Below are positions 52,852 through 60,713 of a stretch of 64,000 bases of DNA, in pieces. The DNA comes from Anaerolineae bacterium (GTDB lineage Bacteria > Chloroflexota > Anaerolineae > DUEN01): contig JANXBS010000003.1 of assembly GCA_025060615.1 (NCBI GenBank), positions 172,441 to 236,440 on the forward strand, read 5' to 3'. Made by a program: the position numbers and the translations under genes. How positions within the stretch are numbered: position 1 is the stretch's first letter; every line of letters begins with the position of its first letter. The notes under the pieces were generated by a model. It saw only the letters and a list, made by a program, of their open reading frames with translations, did no database searches and had not been told where the DNA came from.

Positions 52852-53259
52852 ATGAATGGCGAGCGGAAGCGAGGCTTGCAGAAGTGGCAGCTCGGATTGG
52901 GCGTAGCGATCGCCCTAGCGATGGTGGGCGTAGGGATCTACTTCCTGGCTGCCAACCCCGTGCGCGCTCAGGTAGTGCGTGACTTATTAATCATCCTGCT
53001 CGCGCTGGAGGTGTTGGCTGTTGGGATGCTGCTAGGCGTCCTCGCATGGCAGATTTACTGCCTGGTTCGCACATTACAGGAGGAAGTCTTGCCTATCTTA
53101 AAGTCCTCCCAAGAAGCGGCTAATACGGTGAAGGGCACAGCTGCTTTTGTAGGCGATCATGTGATACGTCCGATTGCGAAAGCATCGGGGTACTTGGCCG
53201 GATTGCGCGAAGCGGCGATGGTGTTAACAGGCCGCTCGCGTAATGGGAGGTCTTCCTAA
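52852..53259 (+). CDS. two-helix membrane protein with cytoplasmic tail
   Basis: 135 aa, ATG at 52852 behind GGAGAGGAGG. Helix one around 16-33 (LGVAIALAMVGVGIYFLA), helix two around 42-68 (LLIILLALEVLAVGMLLGVLAWQIYCL), then an amphipathic tail with EEVLPILKSSQEAANTVKGT. The tail resembles parts of DUF948-like or YtxH-associated proteins, and a YtxH gene follows 68 nt later. The function is unknown; a role in envelope organisation would be a guess. Confidence 0.65.
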   Translation: MNGERKRGLQKWQLGLGVAIALAMVGVGIYFLAANPVRAQVVRDLLIILLALEVLAVGMLLGVLAWQIYCLVRTLQEEVLPILKSSQEAANTVKGTAAFVGDHVIRPIAKASGYLAGLREAAMVLTGRSRNGRSS

Positions 53260-53326
53260 GCCAAGATAAGGTAGTAATAGTGGGCCAGGCCTGCCGAATC
53301 CCTTGCGAAAACCGGAGGGGTTAAAG

Positions 53327-53776
53327 ATGAGCGAGCAGAAAAGTCGCACTCGAGCCTTTTTTTGGGGGTTGATCCTGGGGGCGCTGGGAGGCTTTATCGC
53401 CGCGCTGCTGTGGGCACCGCGCTCGGGACGAGAGTTACGCCGTGAGATTGTAGAGCGGGGACACGATCTCAAGGAGCGCGCCGACGAGCTGACGAGGGAA
53501 GCCCGTCAGCGAGCCGAAGAGATCATCGCCGAGGCGCGCGAGCGCAGCGAGAAGATCATTGGAGAGGCCCGTCAACGGGCGGACGAGATCATCGCCGAGG
53601 CTCAGAAACGGGCCGAGCCCATCCTCGCGGAGGCCCGCGAGAAGGCTGAGCCGATCATTAAAGAAGCTCAGCAACGGGCGGATGAGATCATTGCCGAGGC
53701 GCGCAAGAAGGCCGAGGAGCTTCTAGCCGAAGCACGTCAGGCACAGTCGGAACAAGGCAGCGAAAAGGCCTCATAG
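53327..53776 (+). CDS. YtxH-domain protein with tandem 11-residue repeats
   Basis: 149 aa; ATG at 53327 with GGAGGGG upstream. A single N-terminal helix (AFFWGLILGALGGFIAALLW) followed by APRSGRELR defines the YtxH (gas-vesicle GvpP-like) domain. From about residue 55 to 140 the chain is a nearly perfect series of 11-residue repeats of the form EARQRAEEIIA. This predicts a long charged helix, probably a right-handed hendecad coiled coil. YtxH proteins are linked to general stress in Bacillus; function here unknown. Its 3' end overlaps the convergent nnr gene by six bases. Confidence 0.82.
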   Translation: MSEQKSRTRAFFWGLILGALGGFIAALLWAPRSGRELRREIVERGHDLKERADELTREARQRAEEIIAEARERSEKIIGEARQRADEIIAEAQKRAEPILAEAREKAEPIIKEAQQRADEIIAEARKKAEELLAEARQAQSEQGSEKAS

Positions 53777-55492
53777 TCCCTTAAGCCAGCGAATCGCCTC
53801 TGGCAGATGGGGCAACAGGTCTCCCGCTACCATTCCAGCCTCGCCGATCGCCCGGCGCGTTAACTCACCTGCTAAGCCATGTAAATACCCGCCGAGCGCG
53901 GCCGCCTCGAAAGGAGCCAGCCCTTGCGCTAGCAAGCCGACGATGGCGCCGGCTAGCACATCGCCGGTGCCACCGCTGGCCAGCCCCGGATTGGCAAACG
54001 GCAGGATGATTGCGCGCCCATCCGGCGCCGCCACGATGGTATACGCCCCCTTCAACAGGACCACCTGCTCCCATTCTATCGCTCGTTTACGGGCGATCCC
54101 CAGCCGGTCACTGTTCACCTCTTGAGTGCTCATCCGACAGAGCCGGGCCATCTCGCCAGGATGCGGCGTCAAGATACAGCCGCGCGGCAGGCTCCCCGAC
54201 CAGTCATCCAACCGGGCCAAGGCGTTCAGCCCGTCCGCGTCGATGACGGTCGGCGGCAGCGGAGGGCGCTCTTCTGGAGAGCCTTCGGTGACTGCAGCCT
54301 GTGGGAGAAAGCCGATACGCCCGCGGCGTTTCGCCCGTCCTCCTAGCAAGAAATCCTGGACGAATGCTACCGCCTCCTTCTCTTGGCTCAGCCCGGGGCC
54401 GATCAGCAGGGCCTGATGATCAGCCAGCCGCTGATCAAGGATCTGGCGGGCGTCGGAGACAACCACGCCCATATCATGCGGCAACGCGAGCCAGATGGTC
54501 TCATGCAGCGCCGCGGCTAGGATGGGATGGAGCGCACTGGGCACAGCCATCGTGACCAACCCAGCGCCGACCCGGGTCGCCGCCGCGCCGGCCAGATAGG
54601 CTGCGCCAGTGTAGTTAATGGAACCGGCCACGATCAGGGCCCGCCCGAATGTGCCTTTGTGAGCGTTGAGAGGGCGCTTGGGCAGCCATGTACGTGCCAT
54701 TTCCGGCGTCGCCAGCTCTACAGAGATGTCGGCGGTCAGCCGGGGGGGGATTGCGATATCAGCTACTAGCAATCGTCCCGTGGCACCAGCCCCCGGAAAG
54801 AGGAAATGGCCCACCTTTGGGCACGCGAAAGTGACGGTGAGATCGGCAGCGAGGGCGACGGGGTCAAGCTCGCCGGTATCACAGTGGAGGCCGCTGGGGC
54901 AGTCCACAGCGACGATAGCCGGTTTCGAGGCAACCGTCTTGTGCTCTATATCGAGGATAGGAGAGACAGGGACGATCGGTGCTGAGTACGGGCCGTTCTC
55001 GCCGAGAAGCTGCGCGCACCGCGCGCGGCGCTCGCGCACGATCTCCTGGGTCAGCGCTAACACCGATCGGATCGGGTCGCGCACAGGCAAGGCAGCTCCC
55101 GTGCCCAGGAGAGCGTCCACGATGACATCGGCTTCCGTCAGCCAGGCGCGCAGTTGGACATGATCGGCATCATCTACCTCGTCAAGCAAGGCGACGCGTG
55201 CCTGGATCGCTCGCTCCCGGTTTTCGTCTCCCTCAGCCGCCCGCTTGACGCAATAGGCTCGCACGAGGTATCCCCATTCGGACAATCTTCGGGCCGCGAC
55301 CAACCCATCCCCTCCGTTATTGCCTGGGCCGCATAGGACCAGGATTGGGCCAGACGGGGATGGGCTTACCTCATACCGGATCACCTCGGCCACAGCCCGG
55401 CCAGCATTTTCCATCATCTCAGCATAAGAGAGCCCGCTGGCGTCAGCCGCTTGCTCGATCCGTCGCATCTCCTCGGTGGTTACCACCTTCAT
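53771..55492 (-). CDS. nnr: bifunctional NAD(P)HX epimerase / dehydratase
   Basis: Repairs hydrated NADH/NADPH. The N-terminal YjeF epimerase domain has LCGPGNNGGDGLVAARRL and VAVDCPSGLHCDTGE. The C-terminal ribokinase-like dehydratase domain has KGTFGRALIVAGS, ILTPHPGEMARL and NPGLASGGTGDVLAGAI. 573 aa is longer than the usual 500-520: extra stretches sit around 155-185 (between strands of the epimerase domain) and 400-425 of the dehydratase domain. A promoter lies at 55531-55560. The stop TGA interlocks with the convergent YtxH stop. Confidence 0.95.
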   Translation of the reverse strand: MKVVTTEEMRRIEQAADASGLSYAEMMENAGRAVAEVIRYEVSPSPSGPILVLCGPGNNGGDGLVAARRLSEWGYLVRAYCVKRAAEGDENRERAIQARVALLDEVDDADHVQLRAWLTEADVIVDALLGTGAALPVRDPIRSVLALTQEIVRERRARCAQLLGENGPYSAPIVPVSPILDIEHKTVASKPAIVAVDCPSGLHCDTGELDPVALAADLTVTFACPKVGHFLFPGAGATGRLLVADIAIPPRLTADISVELATPEMARTWLPKRPLNAHKGTFGRALIVAGSINYTGAAYLAGAAATRVGAGLVTMAVPSALHPILAAALHETIWLALPHDMGVVVSDARQILDQRLADHQALLIGPGLSQEKEAVAFVQDFLLGGRAKRRGRIGFLPQAAVTEGSPEERPPLPPTVIDADGLNALARLDDWSGSLPRGCILTPHPGEMARLCRMSTQEVNSDRLGIARKRAIEWEQVVLLKGAYTIVAAPDGRAIILPFANPGLASGGTGDVLAGAIVGLLAQGLAPFEAAALGGYLHGLAGELTRRAIGEAGMVAGDLLPHLPEAIRWLKGL

Positions 55493-55530
55493 AGCGAATT
55501 CACTCCCCTGCTTTTTGAACGAGCTGGCTC

Positions 55531-55560
55531 ATTATACCTGGTGCTTCGTCCAAGTTCCAA
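55531..55560 (-). promoter_or_regulatory. promoter of nnr
   Basis: TTGGAA (55560-55555), 18-nt spacer, TATAAT (55536-55531), about 40 nt before the ATG. Confidence 0.65.
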
Positions 55561-55643
55561 TTCAGACATCTCTCACTATTGAAGAAATTCCAGCCTTTTG
55601 CCGATAAGTATATGGAGAGCCAAAATTATGGAGGGAAACACGG

Positions 55644-56153
55644 ATGGAATCGCTCACCACTCTGTACCGACCGGCCCAGGCTGCTACGTTGGCTGGCATC
55701 ACTTTGGCCCACTTGCGTGAGTATACCCTCACCTATGCGCCGTTCTTCAGCGAGCATGCTACGCCGCCGCCTGGTGAGCCTCGTTTGTTTACGCCAGAGG
55801 ATGTGCGGTTGCTGGCGTTTATTGCAGAGAACACACGCCGGGGTGCTGACCATGAGGAAGTGATTCAACGCCTGGCTAGCGGCGCGTTGGAGGATTTCGA
55901 TTGGTGGTTGCCGGAGCAAGAACGAAACGGAAGCCCGATGATCACAGCGCTGGTGTCAGTGTCCCAGCTTCAAGGGATCGCTGAGGCCTTTTTCCAGCAG
56001 GCTGAGGAGACACGAGCACGTGAGGAAGAGCTGCGAGCCAGGCTTACCATCGCTGAGTATCGGATCAGCCAGTTGGAAAGCGAGCTTGCAACCCTGCGCC
56101 AGCAGGTGGAAGCTCGGAACGCCTGTGTGTGGAGACGATGGCTGGGTCGGTAG
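55644..56153 (+). CDS. MerR-like DNA-binding protein with C-terminal coiled coil
   Basis: 169 aa. N-terminal helix-turn-helix of MerR type: YRPAQAATLAGITLAHLREYTLTYAPFFS then EPRLFTPEDVRLLAFIAENTRRG. The middle contains a tryptophan-rich loop, and the C-terminus (about 105-155) is a coiled coil (EETRAREEELRARLTIAEYRISQLESELATL). No ligand-binding domain, so the protein may be a nucleoid or local regulator, or a partitioning-like protein, rather than a classical metal sensor. ATG behind GGAGGG. The HDOD gene converges 20 nt after it. Confidence 0.72.
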   Translation: MESLTTLYRPAQAATLAGITLAHLREYTLTYAPFFSEHATPPPGEPRLFTPEDVRLLAFIAENTRRGADHEEVIQRLASGALEDFDWWLPEQERNGSPMITALVSVSQLQGIAEAFFQQAEETRAREEELRARLTIAEYRISQLESELATLRQQVEARNACVWRRWLGR

Positions 56154-56173
56154 CAGGAACGCGCACGTTGCTG

Positions 56174-57085
56174 CTACCGGTTTTGCATACTGGTCATGGC
56201 AATAGGGATCGCAGATCTTTGCCGGGCCGGCAAATGAAAGAGGCTCTCGGCTTCACTAACTGCCGCGGCTTCGTAACGCATCAGCTCTTCCAGATCTAAC
56301 CCATCCAAGCCGGCGGCTAGTAGGCTCTCTTCGCTCATGATATAACTGAGGCCATCATATCCCAACCCGATGCCCAGCATGAGCGCAGCTGCGTCAGCCA
56401 CATGGACCCAATGCACTACTCGAGGTTCCACAACAGCGCGCCCCGGATCATGGTGAAAGGCAATCGCCTCGTACAAAACCTCGGGGAGATTCCAGTGTTC
56501 GGCGATACGTCCCCCTAGTTGCGCGTGATCTAACCCCGTGACTAGCCGTTCTAGCTCCAGGAACGAAACCCCTTGCTCGCGCAGCTGATTCCATTCAGCC
56601 AGCCATCCCCTGTCCAGACGTAACAGCTCGTCAATCACCAGCTTCCCGATGTCATGTGTCAATCCAGCTACCATGACCTGATCTGGACGCTCATATCGGT
56701 GCATGATCGCGAGCTGCTGCGCCCCGGCCGCCACAGCTACCGAATGACGCCATAGGTCGCCGCGTTCAAGCCCATATCCCACCATCTTTCGGTTGATCAT
56801 CTCGCTCACGGAGGCAGCCAAGAGCAAATCGCGGACCGCCACGGTGCCCACCACCATAATCGCCTGTTCGAGGGTGGAGACCTTGTAACGTAGGCCATAG
56901 AAGGGGCTGTTGGCCCATTGGAGGAGCCGCGTGGCTAATGATTCATCTAGTCCGATCACCCGCGCTAGCTCGCGGATGTTGCACATGGGATCGTTGATGA
57001 TCTCGAGCGCGCGCAAAGTCGGCTGAGGCAGGCTAGGCAGCTTCTCCGTGATCTGGAGCACGGTATTCAAGTCTAGTCTTGGCAT
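56174..57085 (-). CDS. HDOD domain signalling protein
   Basis: 303 aa. HDOD domain over residues 5-210: KLPSLPQPTLRALEIINDP, ANSPFYGLRYKVSTLEQAIMVVG and THDIGKLVIDELL. The HD pair (H-D in LTHDIGK) is retained, but other HD-GYP ligands are not seen, so catalytic activity is unlikely. These proteins act in signal transduction or cell-cycle control. A short C-terminal part (250-303) ends near a Pro-Ala-Arg linker. The promoter is at 57133-57161. Confidence 0.88.
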   Translation of the reverse strand: MPRLDLNTVLQITEKLPSLPQPTLRALEIINDPMCNIRELARVIGLDESLATRLLQWANSPFYGLRYKVSTLEQAIMVVGTVAVRDLLLAASVSEMINRKMVGYGLERGDLWRHSVAVAAGAQQLAIMHRYERPDQVMVAGLTHDIGKLVIDELLRLDRGWLAEWNQLREQGVSFLELERLVTGLDHAQLGGRIAEHWNLPEVLYEAIAFHHDPGRAVVEPRVVHWVHVADAAALMLGIGLGYDGLSYIMSEESLLAAGLDGLDLEELMRYEAAAVSEAESLFHLPARQRSAIPIAMTSMQNR

Positions 57086-57132
57086 AAATCACCTTTGGAA
57101 TCGTTAGAGAAAAAGCCGGTCATCTCCCACTA

Positions 57133-57161
57133 ACTATATGCCACCTTCGGCGTGGTGTAAA
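57133..57161 (-). promoter_or_regulatory. promoter of the HDOD gene
   Basis: TTTACA (57161-57156), 17-nt spacer, TATAGT (57138-57133). The spacer contains the inverted repeat CCACGCCGAAGGTGG. Confidence 0.65.
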
Positions 57162-57181
57162 CGGCTCGTTGTTCCTATTTA

Positions 57182-57856
57182 TCACGCCGGAAGGATACAT
57201 GCCGGTAAGTCGTTTTTTGGGTTGTTCACCAAGGTGGAGACCGGATAGGCCTCCATTTCAGAGGCGGGATAGGGCTTTAGAAGCTCACTGAGCGTCTCGG
57301 GTGTTTGGATCATCGGGTCTAGCCACATCGTATACGCTTCGGGCCTGAGCACTGCAGGCATGCGGTCGTGGATTTCCTCGATCAACTCATTCGGCGGGGT
57401 GGTGATAATCGCGCAGGAGAAAAGGGACGCTCCATCCGCTGAGCGCCAGATCTCCCACAGGCCGGCAAACGCGAAGGGCTTTCCCGATTTGAGCCGGATA
57501 TATATCGGCGTACTGGCTCGGCTGCCTGGTCTCGGCTCTCGGCGCCACTCATAAAAACCATCGGCCAGGATAAGGCAGCGCCGACGTCGGAAGGCATTGC
57601 GAAAAGCCGGCTTCTCAGCTAGAGACTCGGCCCGCGCGTTGATTAATCGATTGCCGACCTGCGGATCCTTTGCCCAAGGCGGGACTAGCCCCCACTGGAA
57701 GAACTCCAGTCGGTTGCGCCCATTATTGGGGATAACGGCAATCGGCTGCATGGGGGCGATGTTATACCGCGGCGTCATCTGCTTTGGTATCTCGATCCAA
57801 GGGAAGCTTGTCTCGATCTCAGACGGCCCCGCTACTAACGTAAATCGTCCGCACAT
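57182..57856 (-). CDS. SRAP domain protein (YedK/HMCES-like abasic-site shield)
   Basis: Forms a thiazolidine DNA-protein crosslink with abasic sites in single-stranded DNA. Catalytic residues all present: Cys2 (MCGRF), Asn73 (NARAE), Glu103 (DGFYEW) and His163 (EIHDRMP), matching C2, N75, E105 and H160 of E. coli YedK. 224 aa, standard. An AACA-N4-TGTT inverted repeat (57914-57925 on the plus strand) overlaps its promoter spacer and might be a damage-response operator, but is not a match to a known LexA box. Confidence 0.94.
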   Translation of the reverse strand: MCGRFTLVAGPSEIETSFPWIEIPKQMTPRYNIAPMQPIAVIPNNGRNRLEFFQWGLVPPWAKDPQVGNRLINARAESLAEKPAFRNAFRRRRCLILADGFYEWRREPRPGSRASTPIYIRLKSGKPFAFAGLWEIWRSADGASLFSCAIITTPPNELIEEIHDRMPAVLRPEAYTMWLDPMIQTPETLSELLKPYPASEMEAYPVSTLVNNPKNDLPACILPA

Positions 57857-57972
57857 AACGTCTCACCTCCTCAAACTTACCTTTACCTTATCACAATCGT
57901 CGAAAATGGTCTAACACAAATGTTCTAAACTGTCAATTCTGGATAACTAGCAGCAGGCCTTGGCAGCTCCTA

Positions 57973-58001
57973 TTGACAGGATTTGCGCTTTCTGCTATAC
58001 T
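57973..58001 (+). promoter_or_regulatory. promoter of the GntR sugar operon
   Basis: TTGACA (57973-57978), 17-nt spacer, extended -10 TGCTATACT with TATACT at 57996-58001. An operator overlaps the start region. Confidence 0.88.
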
Positions 58002-58008
58002 GGGAATG

Positions 58009-58023
58009 GTCTAGACATCTAGA
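58009..58023 (+). promoter_or_regulatory. probable GntR/HutC-type operator
   Basis: GTCTAGAC (58009-58016) is palindromic, and TCTAGA recurs at 58018-58023, giving TCTAGA-CA-TCTAGA. The core TGGTCTAGAC resembles NagR/DasR sites (TGGTCTAGACCA). It covers the transcription start, so repression would be direct and probably autoregulatory. Confidence 0.65.
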
Positions 58024-58036
58024 GGTATAGCCAGCA

Positions 58037-58777
58037 ATGAGCATCAGCAAAAATCATCCGGTCCCCATTTACTATCAGCTTGAGCAGGAGATCCGCCATC
58101 GCATCGAGATGGGCGAGTGGAAGCCGGGAGATCTGCTCCCTTCGGAGCGCGAGCTGGCCGAGAGGTATCAGATCAGCCGGATGACCGTCCGCCAGGCCCT
58201 GGCCAACCTGGTCAATGACGGATTGTTGTATCGGGAACGAGGGCGCGGGACGTTTGTAGCCAGGCCGAAGATCCACAAGCGGCTCTCCTCACTCACCAGC
58301 TTCACGGAGGATATGCGGGCGCGCGGGAAGTTGGCTGGCGCTGAGGTATTGCAATTGAAACTAGAGCCGGCCTCCCCAGCGGTGGCGAGGGACCTGGCGG
58401 TGCCTGCTGGGCAGCCTATCGTCCTGGTGGAGCGTTTGCGCCTAGCTGACCGTGAGCCCGTGGGGATTGAGAGGTCTCACCTCTCGTTTGCCGGCTGTGA
58501 GGCGATTATGAGGGAGGATTTGACCGGCTCACTATATCGCCTGCTGAAGGAGAAATACGGGATCATCCCCACCCACGCAGAGGAGCGGATCGAGGCTGGC
58601 CTCTGCCCGGCTCGAGAAGCGCAGTGGCTGGGAATTCATCGCTCGGCGCCCGTGCTGTTGATCACCCGGGTCACCTATTCGCAAGAGGGGCTCCCGTTCG
58701 AGTATGTCGAATCGGTCTATCGTGCTGATCGATACACCCTGCACGTCAGCCTGACCACTGCGCCTGGCATCTCATAG
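58037..58777 (+). CDS. GntR family regulator with UTRA domain
   Basis: 246 aa. N-terminal winged helix: PVPIYYQLEQEIRHRIEMGEWKPGDLLPSERELAERYQIS and MTVRQALANLVNDGLLYRERGRGTFVA. The C-terminal UTRA ligand domain (about 95-240) has the HutC pattern VLVERLRLADREPVGIERSHL and VLLITRVTYSQEGLPFEYVESVYRADRY. Members sense phosphorylated sugars such as GlcNAc-6-phosphate. First gene of the operon, so likely self-repressing through 58009-58023. Confidence 0.92.
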   Translation: MSISKNHPVPIYYQLEQEIRHRIEMGEWKPGDLLPSERELAERYQISRMTVRQALANLVNDGLLYRERGRGTFVARPKIHKRLSSLTSFTEDMRARGKLAGAEVLQLKLEPASPAVARDLAVPAGQPIVLVERLRLADREPVGIERSHLSFAGCEAIMREDLTGSLYRLLKEKYGIIPTHAEERIEAGLCPAREAQWLGIHRSAPVLLITRVTYSQEGLPFEYVESVYRADRYTLHVSLTTAPGIS

Positions 58778-58790
58778 TGAGGAGGCGTTC

Positions 58791-59564
58791 ATGTCTGCTG
58801 AGCTGTTCCTGGAAAAAGCCCAGGAGATCTTTAACCGTATCCAGGCCACCCAGCTCCCGCAGATCCGACGGGCGGCGGAGCTGATGACTGAATCCATCGC
58901 CTGTGGCCGCTGGGTTCACCTATTCGGTGCCGGTCATGCCAAGATCCCCGTGGAGGAGGTGTACCCGCGCACGGGAGGGTTTGTCGGCTTTCATCCCATC
59001 ATTGAGCTAGCCCTGTCCTGGTTTACCCCCGTGGTAGGCTCCAGTGGGGTGCCCCAATTCCTCTTTCTGGAGCGGGTCGAGGGCTTCGGGGAGGCCATCC
59101 TGCAGAGTCACGACCTAGACCCGCGCGATACGATGGTCTGCTTCTCACACTCCGGCATCAACTCGGTGGTGATTGACGTCGCCCTGGGAGCCAAGCGCCG
59201 AGGACTGTCAGTGGTGGCGATTACGTCGCTGGACCATTCAACGCGGACCTCCTCGCGCCATTCGTCCGGGAAGCGGCTGTTCGAGATCGCCGACGTAGTG
59301 GTGGACACCTGTGTGCCGTTCGGCGATGCCATGGTAGAGCTGCCCGGATTGGAGTTCAAGGTAGGGCCTGGGTCTACGATCGGCTTCTGCTTGGTCATTG
59401 ACGCCATCGTCACTCAGGTGGCGGCAAACCTGCTGGCTCGAGGGATCAAGCCCATTGTGAACGCCACGTTGAACATCCAGGGCGACACAGTGGCTGAAGA
59501 TCAGATCAGGGTGGCTCTGCGGGCATACGCCGATCGTCTCAAGGGGCTTTCGGATGGCAGGTGA
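58791..59564 (+). CDS. SIS domain sugar isomerase-like protein (UPF0309 type)
   Basis: 257 aa. One SIS domain with sugar-phosphate loops GRWVHLFGAGHAKIPVEEVYPRTGG and MVCFSHSGINSVVIDVALGAKRRG, then VVAITSLDHSTRTSSRHSSGKRLFEIADVVVD. This resembles UPF0309 proteins that accompany GntR regulators and amino-sugar genes. The exact reaction (isomerisation, deamination or ether cleavage) is unproven. It starts 13 nt after gntR (GAGGAGG), and its end overlaps the ROK kinase by 11 nt. Confidence 0.85.
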   Translation: MSAELFLEKAQEIFNRIQATQLPQIRRAAELMTESIACGRWVHLFGAGHAKIPVEEVYPRTGGFVGFHPIIELALSWFTPVVGSSGVPQFLFLERVEGFGEAILQSHDLDPRDTMVCFSHSGINSVVIDVALGAKRRGLSVVAITSLDHSTRTSSRHSSGKRLFEIADVVVDTCVPFGDAMVELPGLEFKVGPGSTIGFCLVIDAIVTQVAANLLARGIKPIVNATLNIQGDTVAEDQIRVALRAYADRLKGLSDGR

Positions 59565-60537
59565 TGGGCGCCGAGCAGAGTTGGCAGTCGCTGTAGACGT
59601 GGGGGGGACGAAGATCGCGGCGGCCGTGGCTGACCGCCAGGGTCGGCTCGCTTACAAGGTGCGGGTCGCCACCCCCCGTACCGACGCGCAAGCCGTCGTG
59701 GATCAGATCCTAACGCTCGTCCGTGAGCAGTTGGAACGGGCAGCGCATCCAGTAGCGGGGATCGGCGTAGCTGTACCAGCCGTTGTGGATCCAGCCTCCG
59801 GCCACGTGTATTGGGCGCCCAACTTGCCCGGCTGGCACGAGATCCCACTCGGCGCCATCCTTCAAGAGGTGACGGGGCTACCAGCCTTCGTGGACTACGA
59901 TGGCCATCTGGCCGTCCTAGGCGAGCACTGGCGCGGCGCGGGCCGGGGCGCCCGCCATGTAGTTTTCGTCATCGTCGGCACAGGGGTGGGAGGAGGGCTA
60001 ATCCTGGATGGCCGCGTCCACCGCGCCCGCGACAACATCGCTGGCGCAATAGGTTGGATGGTGGTAGATCCCAGCGCAGCGGAGACACCCATGGCTCTAT
60101 CCCTGGGATGCCTGGAAAGCCTGGCTTCGGGCCCGGCCCTCGTAGCGGCAGCCGAACAGCGGTTAGCCCGGGGTGAGCCCTCCGTATTGCGGGGACAGCC
60201 GGTGACGCCGGCAACCGTGTTTGCCGCGGCGGAGGCGGGGGACCCGTTGGCCAAAGAGGTGGTGGAGAGAGCTGCGCGAGCGTTGGGATTCGCCGTAGCA
60301 GGCCTGGTGAGTGTGCTTAACCTCGAGGTGGTGATCCTAGGAGGGGGTGTGAGCCTGGCTGCCCCAGCCTTTCTGGAAGCTGTTCGTTCAGCGGTGGCGC
60401 AATATGCTCAGCCCATTAGCGCCCGCTCGGTCCGGGTAGTGGCGGCGGCCTTAGGGGAGGAGGCTGTTTTGATCGGGGCGGCCAGGCTGGTGTTTCAGCG
60501 ATTACGTAAGTTCCGTCTTAGTCCCCCCCAGAGGTAG
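59554..60537 (+). CDS. ROK family sugar kinase lacking the zinc motif
   Basis: 327 aa. N-terminal ATP loop AVDVGGTKIAAAVAD, IGVAVPAVVDPASGHVYWAPNLPGWHE and GTGVGGGLILDG are ROK hallmarks. However, the usual ExGH and CxCGxxGCxE zinc site is altered: GAIGWMVVDP replaces EIGH, and SLGCLESLASG retains only the last Cys. The general base Asp in VDYDGHLAVLGE is present. Likely phosphorylates a hexose or N-acetyl-hexosamine. ATG at 59554 lies inside the SIS gene's end, behind AAGGGGC. The substrate is not determinable. Confidence 0.88.
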   Translation: MAGDGRRAELAVAVDVGGTKIAAAVADRQGRLAYKVRVATPRTDAQAVVDQILTLVREQLERAAHPVAGIGVAVPAVVDPASGHVYWAPNLPGWHEIPLGAILQEVTGLPAFVDYDGHLAVLGEHWRGAGRGARHVVFVIVGTGVGGGLILDGRVHRARDNIAGAIGWMVVDPSAAETPMALSLGCLESLASGPALVAAAEQRLARGEPSVLRGQPVTPATVFAAAEAGDPLAKEVVERAARALGFAVAGLVSVLNLEVVILGGGVSLAAPAFLEAVRSAVAQYAQPISARSVRVVAAALGEEAVLIGAARLVFQRLRKFRLSPPQR

Positions 60538-60578
60538 GTCTTCGTGGCTATGGTTTCCCGCCCGAACAAGGTGGCATG

Positions 60579-60597
60579 GAGGGATGCTTTGTCCCTC
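60579..60597 (+). repeat. stem-loop upstream of the binding-protein gene
   Basis: GAGGGA pairs with TCCCTC over a 7-nt loop, followed by CTCTCC-T-GGAGAG at 60603-60615. No T run. It divides regulatory and kinase genes from the binding-protein gene. Confidence 0.45.
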
Positions 60598-60631
60598 TAG
60601 ATCTCTCCTGGAGAGGCGGAGAGCGATTTGT

Positions 60632-60644
60632 GAAAGGAGGTGAG
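60632..60644 (+). promoter_or_regulatory. isolated Shine-Dalgarno box (STAB-SD-like), second copy
   Basis: GAAAGGAGGTGAG, identical to 17813-17825, 70 nt before the binding-protein ATG, which has its own AGGAGGG. It follows the stem-loop at 60579-60597. A role in 5' mRNA stability is inferred by analogy to Bacillus STAB-SD. Confidence 0.5.
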
Positions 60645-60713
60645 AAGGGACAAAAGCTCTAGGCTTGGGCGAGAGTTGATGGCCATTTACTAGGCGGAAT
60701 TAGGAGGGAACAT

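Noticed and set aside
53500-53750. CRISPR-like or microsatellite DNA repeat
   Set aside because: The repetition is at protein level (33-nt units with synonymous drift) within the YtxH reading frame and has no spacers.
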